Source: Phycisphaera sp. (lineage in GTDB: Bacteria > Planctomycetota > Phycisphaerae > Phycisphaerales > SM1A02). From it: 42,600 nucleotides of DNA. The translations under genes were made by a program, and so were the position numbers. The DNA is taken from the NCBI GenBank assembly GCA_016124975.1, contig WGMP01000008.1:1-42600 (forward strand), written 5' to 3'. The notes under the pieces were generated by a model. The model searched no databases, had not been told where the DNA came from, and saw only the letters and a list, made by a program, of their open reading frames with translations. How positions within the stretch are numbered: position 1 is the stretch's first letter; each line of letters begins with the position of its first letter. Of the stretch, positions 16,334 to 25,421 are shown one piece after another.

Positions 16334-17362
16334 TCATGTGAGCTGCCCACCGGACGTCGGGCGCCTTGGCCTCGGGAGGAAGCGGTCGCGGTCGACCACA
16401 CGCGGCCATCCGTCGTCGGGCTCCCTCGCCCTCGAGAGCAAGCTCTCTTCGTCGTCGTCACCGTGATCTGCGTGCTCGAAGGGGCCGTCGAGGCCATCGG
16501 GCTTCATGCCCGCGGGAGTGGCCGTCGCGCCATCGCAGACGATCGCCTGGTCGGGGCGACACGGCCCGAGATCGATGAACTCCGACATGTCCGCGCTCGG
16601 TGGCACATCGCGGATCGACTCGTCAAGAATCCTGCCCGCGAGGATGCGCAGCAACGCGCGGTCGTCGAGGTGATCGGTCGTCGAGAGGAAGATCCCGAGG
16701 AATGCGAGTCCGTAGATGATTCGCCAGAGGGCTTCATGCGACTCTCGTTCGCCGAGTTCAGGTGCATGGGGAGACGGAGAGTCGACGCCGATCTCGGCGA
16801 GCTGACGACGGTTGGTCGAGTGCGGGGCGTGCTCTGAGTCGTAGAAGATGGCCGCGATGATCCGCTCGGAGGAGCGCCCATCGCGCTGCGCCTCGGCGAC
16901 GAGTTCCGCGATCTTCGCCTCGCGGATCTGACGCTTGGCGTCGAAAGAGGCCCGCATGGCGTGCGCGTCGAGCGCAGGATGATGATCGGCGAGGCTCGGC
17001 GCGCCCGCGATCTCGATGAACGCCGGCCAAGGCGAGGAGCCTGCGGCGAGCGCGCCGGGGCTCTTGCCGCCCTCGGTGCCGAGCTTGGGGCCGCTCGTAT
17101 GCCCGCTCGTGTGCCCGCTCGTGTGCCCGCTCGCGGCGCCACTCGTGTCCCCGTTCTTCGCCCCAATCTTCTCCCCGATCGTCCCCCCGATATTGGTCTT
17201 ACCCGATGCCGGCCCGCCCTTCGGAGTCTTCGAGCCCTTCCCGCCTTTCGCCCCCTTCGAAGGCTGCGCTGACTTGCCAGCTCCGCGTCTGCCGCCCGAG
17301 CCACCTCCAGATCCGCCTCCAGATCCGCCTCCCGATCCAACGCCATCCAGACACGCGATCAT
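16334..17362 (-). CDS. unknown protein with GGGS and SGHT repeats
   Basis: 342 residues, unrecognised. The start at 17362 is chosen because gagg lies six bases upstream and the translation becomes protein-like from MIACLDGVGSGGG. A longer frame upstream reads through an 11-bp DNA repeat. Residues about 7-22 are (GGGS) repeats, followed by a Lys/Gly-rich stretch and SGHTSGHTSGHTSG (about 80-95). The second half is folded-looking: FDAKRQIREAKIAELVAEAQ as a helix, then WRIIYGLAFLGIFLS as a hydrophobic segment, and an acidic C-terminus. There is no signal peptide and no catalytic motif. The flexible N-terminus suggests a linker or nucleic-acid-contacting arm, but this is a guess. Confidence 0.7.
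   Translation of the reverse strand: MIACLDGVGSGGGSGGGSGGGSGGRRGAGKSAQPSKGAKGGKGSKTPKGGPASGKTNIGGTIGEKIGAKNGDTSGAASGHTSGHTSGHTSGPKLGTEGGKSPGALAAGSSPWPAFIEIAGAPSLADHHPALDAHAMRASFDAKRQIREAKIAELVAEAQRDGRSSERIIAAIFYDSEHAPHSTNRRQLAEIGVDSPSPHAPELGERESHEALWRIIYGLAFLGIFLSTTDHLDDRALLRILAGRILDESIRDVPPSADMSEFIDLGPCRPDQAIVCDGATATPAGMKPDGLDGPFEHADHGDDDEESLLSRAREPDDGWPRVVDRDRFLPRPRRPTSGGQLT
17082..17142 (-). repeat. 12-bp-type in-frame repeat (SGHT)
   Basis: Within the unknown minus-strand gene, ctcgtgtgcccg recurs at 12-base spacing with near-identical neighbours. It encodes three consecutive SGHT tetrapeptides plus a degenerate fourth. Such exact short repeats are prone to length change by slippage. Confidence 0.8.
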
Positions 17363-17677
17363 CGCGCACCTCGCTTCCCCCGAGTCATTCCCGGGTCTTT
17401 GCTCGAGCTCTGCCTCGAGTACTTGGACACACCGTGCATCAGCGATTGAAGAGCCGTGCGACGGCCATGCGATGGCCACGCGGCGGCCATGTGACAGCCA
17501 TGCGACGGCCCGACAGCGCCCGTGCATGAACCGCACACGGCCCCTGCAAGGGCCATCGTCGCCCCGGGCGCACTTCGCGCTCGGGATCAGCGACGGCGCG
17601 AGACTACAGCCCTGCGGAAGGGCTCCGCCGATCCTTGTATGTTTTGCAGGAAGATTCTCCGCGCCTTCGTACGACGC
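17363..17677. other. intergenic region with 11-bp repeats
   Basis: 315 bases between two minus-strand genes. No protein gene is supported. It contains the six-copy 11-bp repeat at 17453-17518 (separate entry) and, at about 17609-17625, a small hairpin (agccct/agggct) without U tract that could mark the 3' end of the beta-mannosidase transcript. The promoter of the gene at 17362 should lie here. No convincing -10/-35 pair was found. Confidence 0.55.
17453..17518. repeat. six-copy degenerate 11-bp direct repeat
   Basis: Six successive 11-base units, best described as gccatgcgacg, run without gaps: gccgtgcgacg, gccatgcgatg, gccacgcggcg, gccatgtgaca, gccatgcgacg, gcccgacagcg. The last is the most degenerate. 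The spacing equals about one helical turn, so identical faces would line up on one side of the DNA. It lies 91-156 bases upstream of the minus-strand start at 17362 and could be a multi-site regulator target. Slippage-born junk is the alternative. Confidence 0.75.
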
Positions 17678-20155
17678 TCAGCCTTTCGACTTGGCGAAGT
17701 GGTTCGCGCACCACCATCGTGCGCCCGAAGGAAGGAGCAGCTCATCGCCGGGAAGGAGCGTCCGCCAGCTGTCGACGGTGTCCGATGCGGGCTCCTCGAT
17801 CCAGAACTCGCGCACGACGCACGAGGCGCGGTGGACGCCTCCGCCGAGGTGGACGAGCGACGCCTCGGGAAGACGCAGGTCGGAGTCGCCCGCGAGGAAC
17901 CAGACCGCCTCCGCCAGCGCTGGTTCATGCGCGACCCGCGCCACCAGCATTTCATGGGCGGGCTGCGCGCCTGCGAGCACTTCCGCGGGGATGGCTGCGC
18001 GTGCGGTCGCGGGCGCAAGTTCCGCCTCGGGGTGCGGCTGCAACCTGATCTCGGCGCGCGCACGGAGATTCCCGCGGAAATCGACCCGCTCCACCACGAC
18101 GGCGCCCGCGAGGCAAGCGGCGCCGTCCGTGAACGCAGCGTCGTCGGCGAGCACCACCTCAAGGGCGCCGCCCTTCCACTGCTCGAATCCGCCGATCGGT
18201 TCGATCGAGAGGAGTCGCTGCGCGCATGCGCGGCGCACGGCGTGCCACGCGGGCTTCGCGCGGCCAGCGACATCGACGAGCGACCACGAGTGGCCAGCCC
18301 AGACGTCGTTCCACTGCCAGATGAGCGCGCCCATCGAGCGCGGCGCCCCCGCGCGCAGCCAGCGCATGGCGACATCCATCGCGCGTGCCTGCAGGTGCTG
18401 CGCCTGCGCGGTGTACTCGCGTGCGTCCCGTGCGCCACGGAAGCGCGCCTCGAGGTACGGGCGGTACTGCGCGTCATCCCCGCCCCACGCCTCCTGCCTG
18501 AGCTTCAGCGCCTCGACGAGATCGGCTGCCGACATCGACGACGGGTCGCGCGCGGCGTCGAGGCACTGCTCGACGATCGTCGGCCAGCATGGCGGCGACT
18601 GATGACCGAACTCGCTTGAGAAGCGCGGCAGAACGAGCCGGTAGGACTCGATCTTCGCCTCCTGGTCCCAGGTGTGGCGGTCGCCGTGGTCGGGATCGTT
18701 CGGGTGGATGTCCATCGAGCCCGAGTACGGACTCTCGGTCCAGTACGGCGTGCCCGGGTCGTGCGCGGCGATGGCCGCGGGCAGCGTCTCGCTCCAGTAC
18801 TTGAGGCCCCACGACTGGCCGGGCGCGAGGCGCTCCTTCCAGCCCCAGCTCCACCACGCGAGGATGTCCTCGTTGCCGCCGCACCAGAGTGCGAGCGACG
18901 GATGCCGCGAGAGCCGGGCCACCTGATGCGCCGCCTCGCGCGCGACGAGCGACGCGAACGGCTTGTCCTCGGGATAGGTCGCGCATGCGAACATGAAGTC
19001 CTGCCACACGAGGATGCCGAGCTGGTCGCATGCCTCATAGAAGGCCTCGGGCAGGTAGTTTCCGCCGCCCCAGACGCGAACCATGTTGAAGCCCGTATCG
19101 CGGTAGCGGCGCATCTCGCCGAGCCAGTCGTGCTCGTGGCGCGCGCCGAGGAGCGGCGGGATGAGGTTCGCGCCGCGCGCAAAGATCGGCGCTCCGTTCA
19201 GGAGAAGGCGAAAGCGCGTGCCGATCGCGTCGCGGGCGGCGTCGAGCTCGACGCGGCGCGGTGCGAACCGCGCGGTCGCGAGCGGACGGAAAGTCCCTTG
19301 GGCGTCGCGACGCCCCACGACCGCGCTCCACCAGACGCCCGCGTTCAACGGCCCATCGCCGGCGCGGTCCCAGGTGGTCCAGACACGCGTCGGATGGATC
19401 GTGGCCTCGCCGTGCGCATCGCACTCGACGCGCTGCGTGCCTTCGCGCTCGCGCACGACGCACACGAGATCCAATCCCGCGAAGTCACCCTGCGGCGTGA
19501 CGCGCACGGTCACGCCACCGTCCTCATTCCATCGCTGCGACACCGAGACACTCGTGATGCGCAGCACTTCCCAGCAGTCGAAGCGTGCGCCATAGAAGCC
19601 GACGCCCGCCACGCGTGGCCCCCAGTCCCAGCCGAAACCGCACGCCGCGCTGCGCGCAAACGCGAAGGGAAGCCAGTCGCCGTTCACGGGCCGTGCGCCC
19701 AGCTTCTCCTGCCAGCGGAGGACCTCGGCGACGGGCGCGCGGAAGCGGAGCTCGAGCCGCACGCGCTGCCCGCGCAGCGCGTCGGGCACCGCTGCCTCGA
19801 AGGGAACATGCTCGCTCATGTGCTGCCCGAGCACGACGCCTCCGAGCGCGATCTCGCACGGCCCGTCGACCACATCGATCACGAGCGCGCATCGCGCGCC
19901 GTCGTGATGCGCGGGAACCTCGACCTCGCGCGAGAAGGTCCACTCGGTGCGGCCGACCCACTCGCTGTCGAGCTCGGCGCGCTCGCCGTTCCATGGCTGC
20001 AGGATTCCCGCGTCGCCCAGCGCCGCATGGATCGAAGCCTGCATGAGCGGCCCGACGGCGATCTCGCGCGCTCCGACGATCGGAGAGCCCTCGCCGCCGC
20101 ACGCGCGGACACGCCAGCCGTCGAGAGGAAGCGGAAGACGGCGAAGGTCAGCCAT
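17678..20155 (-). CDS. GH2 beta-mannosidase
   Basis: 825 residues. Hydrolyses terminal beta-mannosyl residues, as in oligosaccharides released from mannans or N-glycan cores. The architecture is the five-domain GH2 beta-mannosidase type: an N-terminal sandwich (WVGRTEWTFSREVEV), the diagnostic AACGFGWDWGPR (about 170-181), then the TIM barrel with GFNMVRVWGGGNYLPEAFYE and DQLGILVWQDFMFACATYP. The acid/base is Glu429 in WCGGNEDILAW and the nucleophile Glu515 in FSSEFGHQSPP. There is no signal peptide, so it is probably cytoplasmic. The start at 20155 has aagga upstream and overlaps the end of the symporter gene by eight bases, indicating one operon. The long C-terminal sandwich domains are typical. 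Confidence 0.93.
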   Translation of the reverse strand: MADLRRLPLPLDGWRVRACGGEGSPIVGAREIAVGPLMQASIHAALGDAGILQPWNGERAELDSEWVGRTEWTFSREVEVPAHHDGARCALVIDVVDGPCEIALGGVVLGQHMSEHVPFEAAVPDALRGQRVRLELRFRAPVAEVLRWQEKLGARPVNGDWLPFAFARSAACGFGWDWGPRVAGVGFYGARFDCWEVLRITSVSVSQRWNEDGGVTVRVTPQGDFAGLDLVCVVREREGTQRVECDAHGEATIHPTRVWTTWDRAGDGPLNAGVWWSAVVGRRDAQGTFRPLATARFAPRRVELDAARDAIGTRFRLLLNGAPIFARGANLIPPLLGARHEHDWLGEMRRYRDTGFNMVRVWGGGNYLPEAFYEACDQLGILVWQDFMFACATYPEDKPFASLVAREAAHQVARLSRHPSLALWCGGNEDILAWWSWGWKERLAPGQSWGLKYWSETLPAAIAAHDPGTPYWTESPYSGSMDIHPNDPDHGDRHTWDQEAKIESYRLVLPRFSSEFGHQSPPCWPTIVEQCLDAARDPSSMSAADLVEALKLRQEAWGGDDAQYRPYLEARFRGARDAREYTAQAQHLQARAMDVAMRWLRAGAPRSMGALIWQWNDVWAGHSWSLVDVAGRAKPAWHAVRRACAQRLLSIEPIGGFEQWKGGALEVVLADDAAFTDGAACLAGAVVVERVDFRGNLRARAEIRLQPHPEAELAPATARAAIPAEVLAGAQPAHEMLVARVAHEPALAEAVWFLAGDSDLRLPEASLVHLGGGVHRASCVVREFWIEEPASDTVDSWRTLLPGDELLLPSGARWWCANHFAKSKG

Positions 20156-22172
20156 TTCGGTCCTTCTCGACGGTCCCGTCGTCGCGGGCATCGGCGTGGT
20201 AGCGCTCGAGGTGCGCGTACATGCGCCTCAGGTCGCGGAAGCCGCCGATCGTGAACCACACCACGATCACGCAGCCCGTCGCGAACACAAGCCATGTCCA
20301 GTACTTCCAGAAAGTCATCCAGTTCGCTTCCTCGATGCCGAAGAACACCGCGTAGAGCGTGCCCACCACGAAGAGCAGCGTGAAGGCGAGCGGCCACGCG
20401 ACCGTGATGGCGGTGATCCAGGTGTCGGCGCGAGAATACTCCTTCGTGAACCCGATCTTCCGCATCCACGCGGGGAGGTTGTCGCCGTACTCCTCGCGAA
20501 AGTCGCGCTCGCTCTCGGGCAGTTCCTCGCGGTGCTTGCCTCGGTAGAGCATGCGGTCGAGGTCGAACGGCTCCTTGCGGTCGGCGAGCGACACCACGAC
20601 ATACGACGCGATGGCGCTCGCCATCGCGACGAAGGAGAGCACCTGCCCCGAGATCCATGTGTTCCCGTGCACCCACTTGATCCACTGCGGCACGGAGTCC
20701 TTCCCGAACAGCCCTTCGAAGGCCCAGTAGCTGTCCTTCGCGAGGATGCCGAAGGCGCTCACCGCGATCCCCACCAGCATTGCGGCCCACGCGCCGCGCG
20801 TCGTGCCGCGCGGCCAGTAGAGCCCGCCGATGATGACGCTGCCCGCACCCGCGACGAACACGCTCGCCGTCAGCGCGCTCCACATCGCGATGTACTGGTT
20901 CGGCCTGTAGGTGAGCCCGAACCAGAACGCGAAGCATGCGATCGCAAGCACCGCGCCCTTGACGAGCCAGAGGTGGCGATCGGCCGGAAGCGGCGCCTCG
21001 GTGAAGATCCGTCGGACGGGAAGCACCACATCCTGCACGAAGATCGTCGCCCACGAGTGGAGGTAGGTGTCGTCGGTCGAGAGGTACGCGCCGTACATGG
21101 CAGCGACGAACATCCCGAGGAGGCCCGCCGGGAGGATGAGCCCGAGCGCGAGCGGCACGCGACCTTCGGCCCTGTACGCATCGGTCGGCAGCGCGGCGAT
21201 CGCGTCGTGCACGGGCTGCGACTGCGCCGCGAAGTCGGGGTGCGTCAGGAACACCTTCACGCACACGGGAATCACGAGCGCGACGAGCATCAGCACGCGC
21301 CAGCGCCAGCCCGAGAGCACGCCCGCCATCTTCGCCTCGTGCGGCGTGATGGCGGCCGCGTTGTAGCCCTGGTCGCCCTGCCATGCGCGCGCGGTGTAGA
21401 AGAGGATGAAGGCGCTGATGAGCCAGTAGTACGCGTTGAACTGCGACTCGGCGCCGATCCCGAGCGGGTCGACCATCGACTTCCCCTCGGGCGACGCGAG
21501 CAGCGTCTCGCCGATCCTTTCCCAGCCGAATGTCGTGAGCAGGTAGAGGATGATGGCGAGGAAGGTGATGTTGCAGAAGATCCCCTGCAGGAAGTCGGTC
21601 ACCATCACCGAGATCTGCCCGCCGAGGAAGACGAAGAAGATCGCGGTCGAGAGGAGGAGCGCCATCAGGAACGGGAAGGTCCCGATGGTCGCGCCGAGGA
21701 GCGTGAAGTTCTCGGGGAGACCGCAGATCCAGATGAAGAACCGCGCGCTCACCGCGGGGAAGATCGCGTAGTTGAGCACGCCCGCGATGAAGGCGATCAG
21801 GCCGCAGAAGACGCGGAACGCGCGCGAGTAGCGGATCTCGAGGAACTGCGCGAGGGTGAGCGCGCGCGTCTCGCGGAAGCGGTACGCGACCCAGCCCGTC
21901 AGCGCGATCACGATCATCAGCGGGTTCTCGACGAGCCCCCACCAGATCGAGGTAAAGCCGGTGTCGTAGTACTGTTGGAAGTACCAGACCAGCGTGATGA
22001 TCCCGACCTGCGCCATGTTGTAGGCGACGCACACGAGGTAGCGGCCCGCGCAGCGATTTGCGGCGAGAAAACCGGAGACCGAGTCGGAGTACTTGCGCGT
22101 GCGCAGGGCGAACACCACGAGCGTCGCGAAGAGCGCCGCGGGGATCAGCCAGTCGATGAGCGTCATGCGCAT
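20148..22172 (-). CDS. sodium:solute symporter (SSS/SLC5 family)
   Basis: 674-residue inner-membrane transporter with about 14 hydrophobic segments. SSS features: the N-terminal LIPAALFATLVVFALRTRKY, SVSGFLAANRCAGRYLVCVA (the usual DFFLAGR-like stretch), ALTLAQFLEIRYSRAFRVFC, GILNYAIFPAVSARF-like core, and LVIALTGWVAYRFRETRA. A hydrophilic loop near residues 545-580 (DRKEPFDLDRMLYRGKHREE) precedes a C-terminal membrane part. It sits between alpha- and beta-mannosidase genes, so its cargo is probably mannose or a mannosyl oligosaccharide carried with sodium. That is inferred from context. A second ATG at 22166 is an alternative start. A TATTCT hexamer stands seven bases upstream with no ribosome binding site. 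Confidence 0.9.
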   Translation of the reverse strand: MRMTLIDWLIPAALFATLVVFALRTRKYSDSVSGFLAANRCAGRYLVCVAYNMAQVGIITLVWYFQQYYDTGFTSIWWGLVENPLMIVIALTGWVAYRFRETRALTLAQFLEIRYSRAFRVFCGLIAFIAGVLNYAIFPAVSARFFIWICGLPENFTLLGATIGTFPFLMALLLSTAIFFVFLGGQISVMVTDFLQGIFCNITFLAIILYLLTTFGWERIGETLLASPEGKSMVDPLGIGAESQFNAYYWLISAFILFYTARAWQGDQGYNAAAITPHEAKMAGVLSGWRWRVLMLVALVIPVCVKVFLTHPDFAAQSQPVHDAIAALPTDAYRAEGRVPLALGLILPAGLLGMFVAAMYGAYLSTDDTYLHSWATIFVQDVVLPVRRIFTEAPLPADRHLWLVKGAVLAIACFAFWFGLTYRPNQYIAMWSALTASVFVAGAGSVIIGGLYWPRGTTRGAWAAMLVGIAVSAFGILAKDSYWAFEGLFGKDSVPQWIKWVHGNTWISGQVLSFVAMASAIASYVVVSLADRKEPFDLDRMLYRGKHREELPESERDFREEYGDNLPAWMRKIGFTKEYSRADTWITAITVAWPLAFTLLFVVGTLYAVFFGIEEANWMTFWKYWTWLVFATGCVIVVWFTIGGFRDLRRMYAHLERYHADARDDGTVEKDRNG

Positions 22173-22179
22173 GACGCGC

Positions 22180-22185
22180 AGAATA
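22180..22185 (-). promoter_or_regulatory. -10-like TATTCT before the symporter gene
   Basis: Read on the minus strand, TATTCT ends seven bases before the ATG at 22172 and no ribosome binding site is present. It suggests that the symporter and beta-mannosidase can be transcribed from their own leaderless start, in addition to read-through from the alpha-mannosidase gene 72 bases upstream. Confidence 0.4.
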
Positions 22186-22244
22186 CAGGCGCGGCCACAC
22201 CATCGTCGATCGGCGCATTCCCTCGACGCTGTCGCTCGCCGCGG

Positions 22245-25200
22245 TTACTCGACGCGGAGCGAGACGATCTCGAACGGCTTCATGCGAAGGAGCGTGGCCG
22301 CCCCCGCCGCGTGCACGACACCCTCGCGCGGAAGCGGCCGCTCGAGGAGATCGACCGACGAGACGCGTCGCGCCGCCGTGTTCCAGAAGACCTGCACATC
22401 GCCGCGGGCGCCGCGCGTCTCGACGAGGCGCAGGATGCGGCCGCGCCCGTCCTCTGCGGGCTTCCATGCGGCGATCTCCACGCGCATCGGCGCTGCCGCC
22501 AGCACATCGAAAGGCGCCCACGCACCGCGCAGCGCACCCTTCCTGCCCGGCTTGAGCGCGAGCGCCCGCATCGGCTCGCGCAGGCAGTCGGCCGCGTGAT
22601 CGACGCCCGCCGCGCGCCAGTCTCCAGCGTGGGGCATGATCGCGTAGGTGAACGCGTGCGCGCCGCGGTCGCAGGTCGGGTCTGGGAAGAGCGGGCTCTT
22701 GAGGAGCGAGAGGCCGAGCGCCGCGCCCTCGGGCGTCGCCAGCGCGCTGCGGCCGTAGCGGCCGTCGTCGAGGACGGCGACGCCGAATCCAGGCTCCGAT
22801 GCATCCATCCACGCATGGCCAGGAAGCTCGAAGCGCGCCTCCTCCCAGCTCGTGTTGCGGTGGATCGGGCGTTCGATCGCGCCGAACTGCGTGCCGAACC
22901 ACGCGTGGCGCGCGCGCACGTCAAGCGGGAAGAGCGCGCGCAGCAGGCGCTGCGTCTCGTGCCACTCGACCTCGGTGAACACCTCGAGGCGTCCGCTCGA
23001 GGCGTCGAGGCGATAGGTCTGCCAGAGTCGGCTCTTCGCGCCGATCGTGCGCTCGACGCGCACCTCGCCGCGCAACGGGTGCGACTCGACGACCGCGATC
23101 TCGCAGTCGCCGTCGACCATCTCGCACTTGTCGAAGTAGTCGCGGTCGGTGTCCCACGCCTCCCAGCGCCGCGGACGGTCCTCGTAGAGCGCGAGCTGGT
23201 TGAGGGGCAGCGCGCGGCCCGCTGCGTCGCGCATGTTCGCGACGCGACGCGTTCCGAGATGCTCGAGTTCGGCGATGCGGCCCGCGAGGTCGATCGCGAC
23301 GCGCACGATTCCGTTCGACATCGTGACGGCGCGCTTCGAGGCCTTCACCTCGACCGCATGCGGCAGAGGGCCGATCTCGGCGGCATCGATCACCTTCACG
23401 CCGAGCGCGGGCACATCGCGCGCCTCGATGATCGCATCGCCCACCTTGACGACGCCGCAGCGCGCGGTCGACGCGCTGTTGCGCACGAGCACGGGCCGCT
23501 TCATGCCGCGCGTGTCGGCGATCTGCGCGAGTCCGCCCTCGAACGCGTCGCGCTCGGCGTGCACCGCGTCGCTGACGGCGGCATGGTCGGCGCGCGCGTC
23601 CTTGTAGACCGTCTCGATCGACGAGCCCGGCAGGATGTCGTGGAACTGGTTGAGAAGCACCGTCTTCCACGCGCGGTCGATCCGCACGCGGAACGCGGCG
23701 AGATCCTTCGCCTTCACCGCAGGCATCGAGCACGCGAGCGCCTCGATGTCGCGCAGCGCGCTTTCCGCGAGGCGGTTCTGCCGCTTGAGCCACGCCTGGC
23801 TCGTGTAGGTGCCGCGGTGGAGCTCGAGGTAGAGCTCGCCGTCCCACGCCGCGAGCGGCCGCCCCGCCGCTGCGAGCGCCTCGCGCCCCGCGTGCAGGCG
23901 CCCGCAGAAGACATCGACGCGGTGCTGCTCGAAGCGCGGCAACCCTGAACAGTCGGCCGCCATCTCGGCGCGCGCGATCTGCCAGTCGGTCGGCCCGCCG
24001 CCGCCGTCGCCGAAGCCGAACGGCTGCAGCCACACGGGAATCGCGCTGGAGAAGAAGCTCTGGCCGTCCTGGACAACGAGGTTCTTCTCGCCGTAGAGCA
24101 TGTCGGCCGGCTCGATCGACGAGTTGTAGTTGTGGCCGGGCGTGAGATGCGTGAGGATCTCGGTGCCGTCGAGCCCGCGCCAGTCGAAGGTGACATGCGG
24201 GAACTTGTTCGTCTCGCACCAGCTCATCTTGTTGGTGATGAAGGTGTCGAGGCCCGAAAGCCGCGCGATCTGCGGCAGGCACGGCGGGAAGCCGAAGGTG
24301 TCGGGGAGATAGAGGAAGCGCTGCGCGCCGCGCGCGCCGAACTCGCGCGTCCAGAATCCCGTGCCGTGGAGGATCTGCCGCACGAAGCTCTCGCCAGACG
24401 GGCAGGTGCAGTCCGGCTCGATCCACATCGCACCGCCCGGCTCCCAGCGGCCTTCGGCCACGCGCTTCTTGATCTCTGCATACACCTCGGGCGCGTCTTC
24501 CTTCACATATTCGTACTGCTGCGCCTGCGAGCAGAGGAAGTGGAAGTTCGCGAAGCGCTCCTGGAGCCGCAGCACGTTCGCGAAGCTGCGCACGCACTTG
24601 CGGCGCGTCTCGCGCAGGGGCCAGAGCCACGCGGTGTCGATGTGCGCATGGCCGACCGCGACGCACGCGGTGGCGGGCTCGTGCGCGCCACCCTTCAGGA
24701 GTTCATCGAGCGCGGACGCAGTGTCCTCCATGCCGGGCACGGGATCCTGCGCGTCGATCGACGCGTGGATGTCGCGCAGCGTGCCCGCGATCTCGGTGGC
24801 GCGCGCGCTGTCGGCGGGCAGCGCGAGCATCAGCTTGCGCAGGAACTCCCACGCCTGCGCGTAGCGCCACGCGGCCTCGTCGACGACGACGAGCTCGGCG
24901 CTCTCGAGGCGCCCAGGGTTCGGCTCGCGCCAGCGCGTCTGGAGCTCGGGGTGGTCCCACCAGAAGGTCGAGATGCCGAGCGGCAGGTTGCACGCGGCCT
25001 CGACGAGGAGGTCGACCTTCTCGCCGCCCTTCGCGCGCGGCAGGATGAACGCGAGATCGCGGTACGGGTCGAAACCCTGGAACGGCACGCCGTCCTTCCA
25101 GAGCGTCGCCTCGGTGCCCGAGCTGAACCGCAGCGCCACCGTGTGCCCGCGCATCTCCGCGGGCACGCGCCCCGCGAGGCGGAACCACGCGGTCGACCAG

Positions 25201-25409
25201 ACGGGCCCCCAGCGCAGGCCGACCTTGACAGGCCGATAGTTCGCCCGCTTCGCCTGCGCGAGCGAGGGGTGCCCGCCTTCGAGCCCCGAGCCCGCAGCCT
25301 GCCACATGGCGACCGAGAGCGGCGTCTTCAGCGGGAAGACCTGCGGGAGGAGGACTTCGGAGTGGAAGTTCTCGTAACGGATCGCGGCGTACTGGAGGTT
25401 GGGGAGCAC
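22245..25409 (-). CDS. GH38 alpha-mannosidase
   Basis: 1054 residues, GTG start. Retaining zinc-dependent alpha-mannosidase. An N-terminal sandwich domain (about 1-230, WSTAWFRLAGRVP, RWGPVW) precedes the GH38 catalytic domain: VGHAHIDTAWLWPLRETRRK (zinc His and Asp), GGAMWIEPDCTCPSGESFVR, and YLPDTFGFPPCLPQIA, where Asp370 is the nucleophile. NQFHDILPGSSI (about 595) supplies another zinc ligand. The C-terminal half is the beta-sandwich region. There is no signal peptide, so the enzyme is likely cytoplasmic and acts on imported mannosides. It heads the minus-strand mannoside module with symporter and beta-mannosidase. Instead of a ribosome binding site, TAGGAT lies six bases before the GTG. 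Confidence 0.95.
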   Translation of the reverse strand: MLPNLQYAAIRYENFHSEVLLPQVFPLKTPLSVAMWQAAGSGLEGGHPSLAQAKRANYRPVKVGLRWGPVWSTAWFRLAGRVPAEMRGHTVALRFSSGTEATLWKDGVPFQGFDPYRDLAFILPRAKGGEKVDLLVEAACNLPLGISTFWWDHPELQTRWREPNPGRLESAELVVVDEAAWRYAQAWEFLRKLMLALPADSARATEIAGTLRDIHASIDAQDPVPGMEDTASALDELLKGGAHEPATACVAVGHAHIDTAWLWPLRETRRKCVRSFANVLRLQERFANFHFLCSQAQQYEYVKEDAPEVYAEIKKRVAEGRWEPGGAMWIEPDCTCPSGESFVRQILHGTGFWTREFGARGAQRFLYLPDTFGFPPCLPQIARLSGLDTFITNKMSWCETNKFPHVTFDWRGLDGTEILTHLTPGHNYNSSIEPADMLYGEKNLVVQDGQSFFSSAIPVWLQPFGFGDGGGGPTDWQIARAEMAADCSGLPRFEQHRVDVFCGRLHAGREALAAAGRPLAAWDGELYLELHRGTYTSQAWLKRQNRLAESALRDIEALACSMPAVKAKDLAAFRVRIDRAWKTVLLNQFHDILPGSSIETVYKDARADHAAVSDAVHAERDAFEGGLAQIADTRGMKRPVLVRNSASTARCGVVKVGDAIIEARDVPALGVKVIDAAEIGPLPHAVEVKASKRAVTMSNGIVRVAIDLAGRIAELEHLGTRRVANMRDAAGRALPLNQLALYEDRPRRWEAWDTDRDYFDKCEMVDGDCEIAVVESHPLRGEVRVERTIGAKSRLWQTYRLDASSGRLEVFTEVEWHETQRLLRALFPLDVRARHAWFGTQFGAIERPIHRNTSWEEARFELPGHAWMDASEPGFGVAVLDDGRYGRSALATPEGAALGLSLLKSPLFPDPTCDRGAHAFTYAIMPHAGDWRAAGVDHAADCLREPMRALALKPGRKGALRGAWAPFDVLAAAPMRVEIAAWKPAEDGRGRILRLVETRGARGDVQVFWNTAARRVSSVDLLERPLPREGVVHAAGAATLLRMKPFEIVSLRVE

Positions 25410-25415
25410 CGAGGC

Positions 25416-25421
25416 ATCCTA
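25416..25421 (-). promoter_or_regulatory. -10-like TAGGAT before the alpha-mannosidase gene
   Basis: On the minus strand TAGGAT ends six bases before the GTG at 25409. No ribosome binding site is present. This is probably the promoter of the mannoside module, giving a leaderless mRNA. No -35 consensus was seen 17 bases further up. The element lies in the 132-base gap to the divergent gene at 25542. Confidence 0.45.

Noticed and set aside
17363-17536. N-terminal extension of the unknown minus-strand gene
   Set aside because: The extra 58 codons translate the 11-bp DNA repeat into AWLSHGRRVAIAWPSHG, which looks like chance coding. A usable ribosome binding site stands before the ATG at 17362.
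19947-23948. Plus-strand open frame of about 1330 codons
   Set aside because: Antisense to beta-mannosidase, symporter and alpha-mannosidase, which have catalytic motifs. The translation is Arg/Glu/His-rich without hydrophobic patterning.
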